Part shown: positions 1-8,492 of the stretch, one piece after another
Position numbering within the stretch: the first letter of the stretch is position 1
Layout of the letters: every line of letters starts with the position of its first letter
Assembly: GCA_016220085.1 (NCBI GenBank)
Contig: JACRIN010000015.1
Location: forward strand, 91,007-155,006
Length of the DNA stretch: 64,000 nucleotides
Reading direction: 5' to 3'
From: Planctomycetota bacterium
GTDB lineage: Bacteria > Planctomycetota > UBA1135 > GCA-002686595
Position numbers and translations under genes: made by a program
Notes under the pieces: generated by a model
Database searches by the model: none
What the model was told of the DNA's origin: nothing
What the model saw: only the letters and a program-made list of their open reading frames with translations

Positions 1-249
1 GCCGACAGGCGCACTCCGATCCGGCACGGGATCGGGGTCCTAGAGCCGACGGTGTCATGCCCGTCGAGCCTGTGTCCGGTGACCCGCGCGGGAAGGGCGA
101 ACGAACGCATCGGGCGGCCGTGTTCCGAACGGCCTGACTTCCTGCTTTCCTTGGTTTGGTTTCCACCTAGCGCGACCCTCGGCGACGAGGGTCGCGCTCT
201 TTCGTGGCCGCCCGTTCGCGGCGGCGCGCTCGCCGACCATACTGGGCCC
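1..249. other. Left-edge non-coding segment
   Basis: No convincing gene is seen here. The stretch holds one short hairpin (stem 116-121 with 129-134) and a stronger terminator-like hairpin at 169-198, annotated separately. It may be the 3' end or trailer of a transcript that begins outside the window. I compared it by eye with SRP RNA, RNase P RNA and tmRNA signatures and found no match. Confidence 0.4.
169..203 (+). terminator. Terminator-like hairpin
   Basis: A perfect 12-bp inverted repeat (169-180 with 187-198) closes a 6-nt loop and is followed by a short pyrimidine run (CTCTTTC). It would end a transcript entering from the left edge. The T-run is weak, so it could also be a processing or attenuation structure. 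Confidence 0.55.
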
Positions 250-1440
250 GTGTTCGCACTCACCCGGTTCGCGCTTCCGCTGCTCGCGCTCCCGGTCTTG
301 GCGTTCGGCCACCGCGGCGAAGCGCTCGGGATCCTCGGCGAAGAGGATCCGCCGGGCGCGCCGCGCGCGAGCGACGACGACGTGCGCCGCGCGTGGAGCC
401 TGCTCACCGACGACGAGCGGCGCGACGTCGCGCTCCATTTCGCCGAGGAAGCGCGCTGGCTCGAAGGGCTGCAGTCGGCGCTGATCGCGCACGCGCTCTC
501 GCTGGAGGAAACCGACCCGGGGTTCTTTCCCGAAGCCGGCGAGCCGCCGTTCTTCGACCCCAAGCTCCACGCGCCGGCGCAGCCGATCCCGCGCGAGCGG
601 CTCGACCCCCATTCCGCTCCGGCGCGCGAGGCCGTCGAGCGGATGAAGAAGCGCGAGCCGAAGACCGGACTCGACGCCGCATTCCGATACGACTGGGCGC
701 GTCGTGAGATCGTTCGCTCCGGCGACGCCGAAGCGCCCGAGCGCGTCTTCGCGAACGGCCTCGCCGGTCACCCGCCGCGCTACGACCTCGCGCTCGCGAT
801 CGTCGAGCGCACACTCGACCGCGGCGACCAGGCGAAGGCGCTCGCGGCGTTCGGCCACGCGTACACCGATCGCGCGGGCGCGGTGTTTCCCGGGCTCACG
901 CTCTACGACGCGTGGGCGTCCGGCACCGAGATCGAGATGCCCGACGTCGACGTGCTCGGCGTCGTCCACGACGTACTAGGCGACTGGAAGACGTGGAAGG
1001 CGATCATCCCCGCCTCGCAGCACGACGCGATCTACGACGAGGTCGGCAAGCACTTCCTCCGAGCGCGCGACTACCGGAGCCTGCGCAACGCGCTCGCTTG
1101 GACCTACCTGTCGGGCAGCGTCGCGCTCGCCGACGCGTACGTCGGCCATCGCCTGCGACTGCACGGGCTCTGGGAGTCGGTCTCGTCGATGCCGACCGAG
1201 CTCGCGCCGAAGCTCCCCGACGCCGACGGCCGCCAGGACTACCTGGTCGCGTGGTCCGACGCGTTCGACAAGGACTCGAAGTTCGTGCCGCGGGCGCAGG
1301 CGCGCTTGGCGGAGCTCGATCGCGACGCCGCGCGCGTCCGCGAGACTCTCGCGCGCATCGTGCTCGCCACCGGCGCGCTCGAACGCAAGCAGCGTCCCGC
1401 TCCCAAGCCCAAGACCAAGGCTGCGAACTCGGGCGGCTAG
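250..1440 (+). CDS. Secreted protein of unknown function
   Basis: I do not recognise this 396-residue protein. The chosen start is GTG 250, because the residues that follow form a short hydrophobic export signal (FALPLLALPVLAFG). The open frame reaches further left, but that part overlaps the terminator-like hairpin and reads as non-coding. A CATACT box at 238-243 lies 6 bp before the GTG, so the message may be leaderless. The mature part is charged and helix-prone, has no cysteine motif, and ends in a Lys/Pro/Ala-rich tail. It sits 65 bp before the aldolase gene on the same strand. No function is assigned. Confidence 0.6.
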   Translation: MFALTRFALPLLALPVLAFGHRGEALGILGEEDPPGAPRASDDDVRRAWSLLTDDERRDVALHFAEEARWLEGLQSALIAHALSLEETDPGFFPEAGEPPFFDPKLHAPAQPIPRERLDPHSAPAREAVERMKKREPKTGLDAAFRYDWARREIVRSGDAEAPERVFANGLAGHPPRYDLALAIVERTLDRGDQAKALAAFGHAYTDRAGAVFPGLTLYDAWASGTEIEMPDVDVLGVVHDVLGDWKTWKAIIPASQHDAIYDEVGKHFLRARDYRSLRNALAWTYLSGSVALADAYVGHRLRLHGLWESVSSMPTELAPKLPDADGRQDYLVAWSDAFDKDSKFVPRAQARLAELDRDAARVRETLARIVLATGALERKQRPAPKPKTKAANSGG

Positions 1441-1505
1441 TGGCCCGCCGACCCCCCGGCTATCCTTCCCGCCCTTCCGAACACCTCACTCCCACGAACA
1501 CGACC

Positions 1506-2540
1506 ATGACCACGATCTTCACCGAAATGGAGCAGACGACGCGCGCGATGCTGGCGCGCGGCAAGGGCATCCTCGCCGCCGACGAGAGCACCGGCACGAT
1601 CGACAAGCGCTTCAAGGGCGCCGGCATCGCGAACACCGAAGAGAACCGTCGCGACTACCGCGAGATGCTCTTCACCACGCCGGGCATGGCGAACCACACG
1701 AGCGGCGTGATCCTGTTCGAGGAGACGCTTTTCCAGAAGGCGCGCAACAACACGCCGCTCAGCGAAGTGCTCTCGCGCCAAGGCGTCGTGCCGGGCATCA
1801 AGGTCGACAAGGGCACGATCGCTCAGCCCTTCTGCGCGGGCGAAGTGATCACGGTCGGGCTCGACGGGCTCGACGAGCGCCTCTTGAAGTACAAGGCCGC
1901 CGGCGCGCGCTTCGCGAAGTGGCGCGCGGTGATCACGATCGGCGCCGGCATTCCGACGCAGTCGAACATCACCGCGAACGCGCAAGCGCTCGCTCGCTAC
2001 GCCGCGCTCTGCCAAGCGGCCGGCATCGTGCCGATCGTCGAGCCCGAAGTGCTGATGGACGCCGACAACACGATCGACACGTGCTTCTCGGTCACCGAGT
2101 GCACGCTGCGCACGGTGTTCGCCGAACTCGCGATCCACCGCGTCAGCCTAGAGCACATGGTGCTGAAGCCGAACATGGTGGTCAGCGGCAAGAAGTGCCC
2201 GACGCAAGCCGGCATCGACGAGGTCGCGAGCAAGACGCTCGTCGTCCTGAAGCGCACGGTCCCCGGCGCGGTGCCGGGCATCGCGTTCCTCTCGGGCGGC
2301 CAGAGCGACGAGGACGCGACCGCGCACCTCGGCGCGATGAACGCGAAGGGCGCGCTGCCCTGGGTGCTGACGTTCTCGTACGGTCGCGCACTGCAAGCGC
2401 CGGCGATCAAGGCGTGGGCGGGCAAGGAAGCCAACTGGAAGTCCGGCCAAGCCCACTTCCTGCACCGCGCGAAGCTGAACGGCGCCGCGCAGACCGGCAC
2501 GTACTCCACGGCGATGGAGAAGCAGTTCGCGACGGTGTGA
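1506..2540 (+). CDS. fba: Fructose-bisphosphate aldolase, class I
   Basis: This glycolytic and gluconeogenic enzyme cleaves fructose 1,6-bisphosphate to dihydroxyacetone phosphate and glyceraldehyde 3-phosphate through a Schiff base, without metal. The 344-residue length and the motifs fit the eukaryote-like class I family: AADEST (Asp26), GIKVDKG, FAKW (Lys138), IVEPE (Glu179, Glu181), LKPNMV with the Schiff-base lysine at Lys221, and FLSGGQS and FSYGRALQ near the C-terminus. The ATG at 1506 matches the usual N-terminus of the family. A TATCCT box near 1460 may be its minus-10 element. A hairpin 27 bp after the stop may end the transcript. Confidence 0.96.
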   Translation: MTTIFTEMEQTTRAMLARGKGILAADESTGTIDKRFKGAGIANTEENRRDYREMLFTTPGMANHTSGVILFEETLFQKARNNTPLSEVLSRQGVVPGIKVDKGTIAQPFCAGEVITVGLDGLDERLLKYKAAGARFAKWRAVITIGAGIPTQSNITANAQALARYAALCQAAGIVPIVEPEVLMDADNTIDTCFSVTECTLRTVFAELAIHRVSLEHMVLKPNMVVSGKKCPTQAGIDEVASKTLVVLKRTVPGAVPGIAFLSGGQSDEDATAHLGAMNAKGALPWVLTFSYGRALQAPAIKAWAGKEANWKSGQAHFLHRAKLNGAAQTGTYSTAMEKQFATV

Positions 2541-2973
2541 GCCCGTCCGTCCCGCCAGAACCCCGTGCGGCGAGTCGACTGGCTCGCCGCAGTAGTTTCA
2601 AGCGCGCGAGCACCGGGGGACTCGATCCAGACTGCGATCGAGGTGCGCGGAACGGCCGAGGTCCTGTGCCTTGCATTGTGGTCGGCGATCACCTGCAAGC
2701 TCTTGCGACGCTTCAGCCTTGGCGCACTGATGTGAAGGCAGCGAAGGCACGCATTCCGCCGCTTCGACCGCGATCTCCGCGCACAGCGCCGTCGGCCTGA
2801 GATCGGCGCGAAACACCTCCGCCTCTCAACCGAACCCCGGCCGAAAGCGAAGTCCACCGCCGGCGGAGAGCGGAGCGGTCGCCGCGGCCGATTCCTTCAC
2901 CGACTCCGAGCGCGGGGCCCTGTTCGCCGGGAGGGTGCCCCGCGACGCGCGACACCGACGGGGCAGCGACGAG
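2541..2973. other. Convergent intergenic region
   Basis: This segment lies between the ends of the aldolase gene (plus) and the protease gene (minus). Apart from the hairpin at 2567-2590 I see no gene; the open frames crossing it have no recognisable sequence and no plausible start. Confidence 0.5.
2567..2590 (+). terminator. Hairpin after aldolase gene
   Basis: An 8-bp perfect inverted repeat (2567-2574 with 2583-2590) with an 8-nt loop lies 27 bp after the aldolase stop. There is no clear T-run, so termination efficiency is uncertain. Confidence 0.45.
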
Positions 2974-5900
2974 CTACCGATTCCAGGTCAGCGCCTCGCC
3001 CACAGTCCCTCCCGCCGCGTCGACAAGGCGCGCGACGATCCTCGTCGGTGCGGGCCCGACGATCCGGCAGTCGAAGCTGTCGCCGGTCTCTCCGATGCGA
3101 TCGAACGGTCGCAGCGTGCGCTTCTGTCCGGCCTGCTCGACGTCGTACTCGACGCGCCGGACACGGGCCAGCAGCTTCTCGGACGCGACGACGCGGACGA
3201 ACTGCACGAACTCGTGCCGCGCCGGATCGGGCAGCACTTCGAGGCGCGGCACCTTTGCGGCGGGCGGATGCGCGAGCGGCGCCAGCTGGGCCGGATCCAG
3301 GTCCAGCTCGCGCGACGCCAGCTCCGTGCTCCCGGGGTACGTGGGCTCGTACTCCATCACCCGCTTCAGGTGACCCTTCCCCCAGGCCACGTAGTCCCAC
3401 GGGAACGAGGGGCGCGCGTAGCTCGCGCTGCTCCCCCACAGATCCTGGGTGTCGGCCCAGGCGACCCAGAAGTCCAGGGCGATGCGCTCCTCGCTGGGGA
3501 GGACTCGGTACGAGATCAAGTAGGCGTCCTGTCCCTGCTCCTCGCCCCAGTAGCGCTGGCGACACTGCAAGGGCTGGATCTGTGCAGGCTCGAACTCGAG
3601 CTCTTTCTCCGTCGAGAACGTGCGCGTCGAGCCATCCGCGAGATGGACGAGCGCCGTGAAGACGCTCTTGCCGAGCAGGGGCATCGCGTGCGCCGGGAAC
3701 CCGTCGATCTCCTCGAGCCGGCGGCTCTCGACGCTCGCGCGCAAGGTGCTCTCGGGCTCGTCGGCGTTCCGCACCTCGTAGTCCACGGAGCGCACGCGGG
3801 CGAGCGCGCGCGTGTGTCCCACGAGGTGCATGACCATCGGGTCGTCGCGAATCGGAATGTCGGCGATCGTGTCGCCGGGTTGCACTTGGAACGGCGCCTG
3901 CCACAGGGGATCGACCGCGAAGGCGAGCTCGTCCGGCGTGCGCTCGGCCGCGGTCCGAAGCTGTGTCTCCACGACCATGGGCACGAAGCCGCTGGCCGCA
4001 GTGAAGACCACGTCGGCGCGGAGGCGCAGAGGCTCGCCGGTCTCCACGCTGGCCTCGCGCGCGATCGACCCGCTCGTCACCGGCACGACGCGTCCGTCGA
4101 TGGCGCTGGCGCGATACGTGACGCTCTCGATGGCTCGCACGAGCTCGAGGTCGCCGGCGACGCGCAGCGTCCCGGCCCAGCGCGGCGCACGATCCTCGTA
4201 GCCCAGGAAGCGCTCGCGGGCTTCGAGCTGGAGGCGATTCGGATAGACGAACGGCGAGTCGGGCCGCACGCCCGTGCTCAGGTACATGCGGCTCTCGTCC
4301 TCGAAAGTGACGATCGCCTCCGCGGGCGCGGCCAGCTCCGGGTGCGGCGCGCGCAGGTCCGTGTGCGCGAGGGGCACGAGACGGCAAGTGTCGTCCGAGC
4401 GCATCCGGTCCTGCGCGCCCCACGGCGTGCGGTAGAGGCTCTCGAGCGAGCGCACGCCGGCGCTGACGGCACGCGGCCCGCTGAGGTACGTCTCGGCCAG
4501 GCCGGACACGGGCGCGAACTTCGAGGCGCGCTCGCGGATCCGGTGGACCGCGATCAATCCCAGCGCGTCGTTGGGCCGCGTCGAGGGCTGCAGCGTGCGC
4601 CGGACGGTCAGCGGCGGCGGCCTCGTCCCGGCGCCATCGTCGGCGAAGACGAGGTCGACCGATACCTCGAACGGTTCAGCGCCCGCCGAGAAGGACGTCG
4701 ACGCCAGGCCTTCGATCCCGGAGTCCTCGGGCGACGCGGGCTCCTTCACCAGCGCTGCGCCCGGCGGAACGTGCCAGTTCACCGACTTGAGGTTGGGGAC
4801 GCCGCCCATCCGGTAGAGCTTCACGTGAAACTCCCAGGTCGGTGCCCCGTCGACGAGTCCGACGTACTCATCGGTGAACGCGAGGAAGTGGCCGCGGCTC
4901 GTGTCGGGCACGGGCTCGTTGCCGAGGCGGATCTCGATCGGTGGTCCGCCGTTCCGGCCGTCGTTCGGATCGCGCGAGCGCAGCGTCAGGTTTGCGCTCG
5001 CCTGCAGCGGCAGGTCGGTGAAGCCCGCGTACACGTAGCGCACGACGCCGTGGTCGTCGACGAGGCGCGCGCTGTGTTCCTCCGGGTCGTAGCTGGACCC
5101 CGTCTGGAAGCTGATGTCGGCGAACTCGCTCGGACCCCAGGCGTGGGGAACGTGCAGCTCCACCTCGTAGAAGTACCACTCGCGTCCGGCGTCGGTGCCC
5201 TCCGGTCGCAGGACCGTCGTGAGGTAGCCCTCGTCGCGCGCCAACGACGTGAACGGGCCCTCCGGCAGCGCCACGTCGTAGACCGTCCCGTCCTTGAACG
5301 TGAACTTCGCCACGCCCTTCACGGGGGACTTCGCGATCACGCTGCGATCGGCGAGACCGCTGCCTTGCGAGCGGCCCGTATGCCAGTACACGGCGACCTG
5401 CGGATCGACTCCGAGTCCCGAGTAGTCGACGGTCTCCAGGTCCTTCCAATCGCGGTCGCAGAGCACCGGGTAGTACGCCGCGAACCACTCGGGCTCGTGC
5501 GTCACGGGATCGAAGCGCTGGAATTGGTCGACTCGCCCGAGCTCGACACGACGGGCCTGTCCGCCCTCGGCCTTCAACGCGCCGCGCACCTCTTTCGTCG
5601 TGCCGTTCTTGAACGCGACGCGGCCAGAGAAGACCAGGGCGGCATCGTCGGTGGTGCCGCTGGCGGAGTACCCGAAGTACTCGAACCTGCTCGTGAGCGC
5701 GTGGTCCCCCTGCTTGTCGTGGTAGGTCCAAGTGACGCTCTCGATGCTCTCGCGCACGTCCTCGGGACTCAGCAGCTCGAACACGAAGGAGTACCTCGGC
5801 TGCTTCTGCTCGTCCAGACCCGCGAAGCGCGCGTAGGGGCGCGCCGCGAGATCGCCCGCCGCGACGGGGCGGAAGTGCCCGTCCTCGCGCGAGACGATCT

Positions 5901-6780
5901 CGTGGCGATCCATGAGCACGACCGCGAAGTCCATCAGGTTCTCCGAGGCGCTCGATCCGTTGAAGACGTCGACCACGTCGTAGCTGATCCAGACGAAACC
6001 TCCTTCGCCCCAGCCCGTCCCCCACGAGTTCATGAAGAGGAACGCGCGCCGATCGTCGCTGTAGCCGCAGATCACCATCGCGTGATAGCCGTGCGGCTGG
6101 TCCGGCTTGCGCGCGAGCCGCGCCGACTCGTGCATCTCGGCGGTGTAGAGCGCGTAGCGGCCGCTGTTGAACACCGGGTTCGTGCGCACGCCGATCACGA
6201 CGACGTTGCCGTGCGCCAGGGCATCACGGATCTCCTCGCCGTCGTGGAGCAGGTACGCGCCCTCGATCGGGAAGACCCGGGCTTCGTCGAGCGCCGGGGT
6301 CGGCGGCGCGTAGCGGAAGTCGTTCGGCCGATAGGGCAGCGTCGCGAGCGTCGCGGCGCCCTTGCCTTCCAAGAGCGCGATGACCTCGCTCGGGTTGCTG
6401 CCGGCATCCTCCCCGTGGTTCACCTGGTTGTAGATGAACGTGGGCGAGAAAATGTGCTCGGTGCTGTTCGGGCTCCACCCCTGGTCGACCGCCTCGAGGT
6501 ACGTGCGCGCCGCATACCCGAACGCCCAGGCCGCGCAGTCGTTCATCGACTGGTGCCCAACGGGCGGCAGGTGATCGCGCAGGTCCACGAGCGCGGGGCG
6601 CTGGCCCTCGCGCACGGAGTTCGCCTCACCGAGATCCGGCAACGTACCCACGGCCTTGCGATCGTGGTTCGACAAGCCCTGGGCGCTCGCGGGCGCTGCG
6701 CTCCCCAGCGCCAGGACGACGATGCACACCGCAAGGAATCGACGATGTGCGCGGGAGCGCTGCGCGGCGGGGGTCTGCAT
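2974..6780 (-). CDS. Secreted papain-like cysteine protease with beta-sandwich repeats
   Basis: The first part of this 1,268-residue protein is a C1A (papain family) peptidase. With ATG 6780 as residue 1 it has an export signal (about 13-34, ending ASAQ), the oxyanion Gln/catalytic Cys motif HQSMNDCAAWAF (Cys82), catalytic His233 (GYHAMV) and Asn251 (NSWGTGWGEGG). About 1,000 residues follow, made of repeated beta-rich units of roughly 110-130 residues with a recurring pattern (IxSVxY ... F ... V.F.DG ...). These resemble prokaryotic YEATS-like (pYEATS) sandwich domains. The match is by eye only. Another ATG lies at 6789, and the frame runs to 6918, but the export signal favours 6780. Its targets and the role of the repeats are unknown; surface or extracellular proteolysis is inferred. 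Confidence 0.88.
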   Translation of the reverse strand: MQTPAAQRSRAHRRFLAVCIVVLALGSAAPASAQGLSNHDRKAVGTLPDLGEANSVREGQRPALVDLRDHLPPVGHQSMNDCAAWAFGYAARTYLEAVDQGWSPNSTEHIFSPTFIYNQVNHGEDAGSNPSEVIALLEGKGAATLATLPYRPNDFRYAPPTPALDEARVFPIEGAYLLHDGEEIRDALAHGNVVVIGVRTNPVFNSGRYALYTAEMHESARLARKPDQPHGYHAMVICGYSDDRRAFLFMNSWGTGWGEGGFVWISYDVVDVFNGSSASENLMDFAVVLMDRHEIVSREDGHFRPVAAGDLAARPYARFAGLDEQKQPRYSFVFELLSPEDVRESIESVTWTYHDKQGDHALTSRFEYFGYSASGTTDDAALVFSGRVAFKNGTTKEVRGALKAEGGQARRVELGRVDQFQRFDPVTHEPEWFAAYYPVLCDRDWKDLETVDYSGLGVDPQVAVYWHTGRSQGSGLADRSVIAKSPVKGVAKFTFKDGTVYDVALPEGPFTSLARDEGYLTTVLRPEGTDAGREWYFYEVELHVPHAWGPSEFADISFQTGSSYDPEEHSARLVDDHGVVRYVYAGFTDLPLQASANLTLRSRDPNDGRNGGPPIEIRLGNEPVPDTSRGHFLAFTDEYVGLVDGAPTWEFHVKLYRMGGVPNLKSVNWHVPPGAALVKEPASPEDSGIEGLASTSFSAGAEPFEVSVDLVFADDGAGTRPPPLTVRRTLQPSTRPNDALGLIAVHRIRERASKFAPVSGLAETYLSGPRAVSAGVRSLESLYRTPWGAQDRMRSDDTCRLVPLAHTDLRAPHPELAAPAEAIVTFEDESRMYLSTGVRPDSPFVYPNRLQLEARERFLGYEDRAPRWAGTLRVAGDLELVRAIESVTYRASAIDGRVVPVTSGSIAREASVETGEPLRLRADVVFTAASGFVPMVVETQLRTAAERTPDELAFAVDPLWQAPFQVQPGDTIADIPIRDDPMVMHLVGHTRALARVRSVDYEVRNADEPESTLRASVESRRLEEIDGFPAHAMPLLGKSVFTALVHLADGSTRTFSTEKELEFEPAQIQPLQCRQRYWGEEQGQDAYLISYRVLPSEERIALDFWVAWADTQDLWGSSASYARPSFPWDYVAWGKGHLKRVMEYEPTYPGSTELASRELDLDPAQLAPLAHPPAAKVPRLEVLPDPARHEFVQFVRVVASEKLLARVRRVEYDVEQAGQKRTLRPFDRIGETGDSFDCRIVGPAPTRIVARLVDAAGGTVGEALTWNR

Positions 6781-7226
6781 CGCGGCCATTCGGAAGGGAC
6801 GAGGGGATTCGAGCGCGGGAGCGCGGCTCACGGCCGCGCGGGAGACGGAGTCGGCAGGAATAGCTCGCGGCATGAGGCGTCGGCAAGCCGTCTCCGCGAT
6901 CCGCGCCGGCGTGCCCAAGTGCCTGGAGCTCCGGATCCCGTCGCCACGCGGTCCGGAACGCGGCCTTCCTTCCTCCGCAGCCCGGCCGGCACGGTCTCGA
7001 GACCCGAGCGGGAGTCGCGAGGGACCAAGCGAACTCGACCCCGGGCGCGCGCGGGCGGCGCGAGCACTGGAGCCTCGGTCACGAGGCCGATGTGCGCGAG
7101 GTGCTGCTGTTGGTGATCAAGCGCGTTGCGTCCCACTTCCTCGAGCGTGAATTTCCATGGCCGAGTGCGGTGCGGACGAGACGAGCAGCAACGTCCGAGA
7201 GTGTGCGCGACGCCGGCGGACTTGCT
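6781..7226. other. Intergenic region upstream of the protease gene
   Basis: About 450 bp separate the protease start from the end of dus. I see no RNA gene, repeat or convincing open frame, and no obvious minus-35/minus-10 pair. It presumably contains the protease promoter and the dus 3' region. Confidence 0.4.
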
Positions 7227-8492
7227 TCAACCGGAGTTCAGCGCGCGCTCCCACGCCTCGATTTCGGCGAGCGAATGCGGCGAGCGCGGCGGCGTGTCGT
7301 CGTCGCGGTGCGCGAGGTAGCCGTGCGGCAGCGAGACGCGCTGCGTGCGGCCGCCCTTCGCGCGGCTGACGCGCAACGCGCTCTCGGGGAACGGCGCGTC
7401 GGGATCGAGCACCGCGAGCAACGCGTCGAGGTCCGCGAGCGTCTCGATCCGATGCAGCCGATCGCGCAGCGCCGCCGAGCCCGGGAAGCCCTTCGTGTAC
7501 CAGGAGGTCCACTTGCGCATCTGCTGCACGCCGACCTTCTCGCCGAAGAACTCCGCGAGCGCCGCGGCGTGACGCCGCATGATCTGCGTGATCTCCCCGA
7601 GACGCGGCGGCGGCGCGGGCTCGCGCCCGCCGAGCGGACCGGGCTCGCCGCGCCCGCCGGGCTCGGCGCGCTCGTCACCGAACACGTCGGCGAGCTCGCG
7701 GAAGAGCCAAGGCCGTCCGAGGCACCCGCGCCCGACGATCACGCCGTCGCAGCCGGTCGCTCGCATCATCCGCAGCGCGTCGAACGCCTCCCAGATGTCG
7801 CCGTTGCCGAGCACCGGAATCGACACCGCGCTCTTGAGCTCGCCGATCGCGTTCCAATCCGCTTCGCCGTGGTAGAGCTGCGCGGCGGTGCGCGCGTGCA
7901 GCCCGATCGCGCTCGCGCCTTCCTCGCTCGCGACCCGGCCCGCGTCGCGGAACGTCGAGAGCGATTCGTCGATCCCCTTGCGCACCTTGACGGTCACCGG
8001 GACGCCGTTCGCGCGCTTGGCCATCGCGCGCACGAGCCGCGCCATCAGCTTCGGTTTGACCGGGATCGCGCTGCCTCCGCCGGATGCGGTGACCTTCGGC
8101 ACCGGACAGCCGAGGTTCAAGTCGACGTGATGCACTCCTTGGTCGACGAGCCGCGCGACCATCTCGCCGATGTCGACGGGATCGGACGAGTAGATCTGCA
8201 CCGAGCGCGGGCTCTCGTCCGCGCGCGAACTCGCGAGCAGGATCGTGCGCGAGTTCCCCATCAGGAAACCGCGCGCGGTGATCATCTCGGAGACGAAGAG
8301 CCCGGCTCCGAAACTGCGGCAGAGCGCGCGAAACGGATAGTTGGTGACGCCCGCCATCGGCGCGAGCACGACCGGCGGCCAGATGCGCAGCGAGCCGAGC
8401 GCGAGCGGTCGGAACTCGCCCGGCCGCGCGAGCGGCACGTCACGGTTCGCGGCGCTCGCGAAACGCGCGTGCTCGGGTCCGTCCGCGTTCAT
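7227..8492 (-). CDS. dus: tRNA-dihydrouridine synthase
   Basis: This FMN enzyme reduces specific uridines in tRNA to dihydrouridine. The 421-residue protein shows the Dus barrel signatures: LAPMAGVTNYPFR near 43-55, the catalytic cysteine in DLNLGCPVPKV (Cys129), KVRKG, GLHART and GNGDIW, and VGRGCLGRPW late in the barrel. A Gly/Pro/Glu-rich insert follows the barrel before the helical tRNA-binding domain (QMRKW). The start is fixed by a 4-bp ATGA overlap with the upstream amidohydrolase-like gene, implying translational coupling. The subfamily (DusA/B/C) cannot be decided by eye; the sequence is nearest to the DusB type. Confidence 0.93.
   Translation of the reverse strand: MNADGPEHARFASAANRDVPLARPGEFRPLALGSLRIWPPVVLAPMAGVTNYPFRALCRSFGAGLFVSEMITARGFLMGNSRTILLASSRADESPRSVQIYSSDPVDIGEMVARLVDQGVHHVDLNLGCPVPKVTASGGGSAIPVKPKLMARLVRAMAKRANGVPVTVKVRKGIDESLSTFRDAGRVASEEGASAIGLHARTAAQLYHGEADWNAIGELKSAVSIPVLGNGDIWEAFDALRMMRATGCDGVIVGRGCLGRPWLFRELADVFGDERAEPGGRGEPGPLGGREPAPPPRLGEITQIMRRHAAALAEFFGEKVGVQQMRKWTSWYTKGFPGSAALRDRLHRIETLADLDALLAVLDPDAPFPESALRVSRAKGGRTQRVSLPHGYLAHRDDDTPPRSPHSLAEIEAWERALNSG

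Noticed and set aside
1..200. Possible SRP, RNase P or tmRNA gene at the left edge
   Set aside because: The hairpins are suggestive, but the conserved cores (for SRP the GGAAGG-N-AGCA loop, for RNase P the CR-I and CR-V sequences, for tmRNA the TPsiC end) are absent.
2935..7116. Very long plus-strand open frame
   Set aside because: It is the complement of the protease gene. Its translation is Arg/Ala/His-rich and matches no family; the minus-strand frame has a full catalytic triad and signal peptide.
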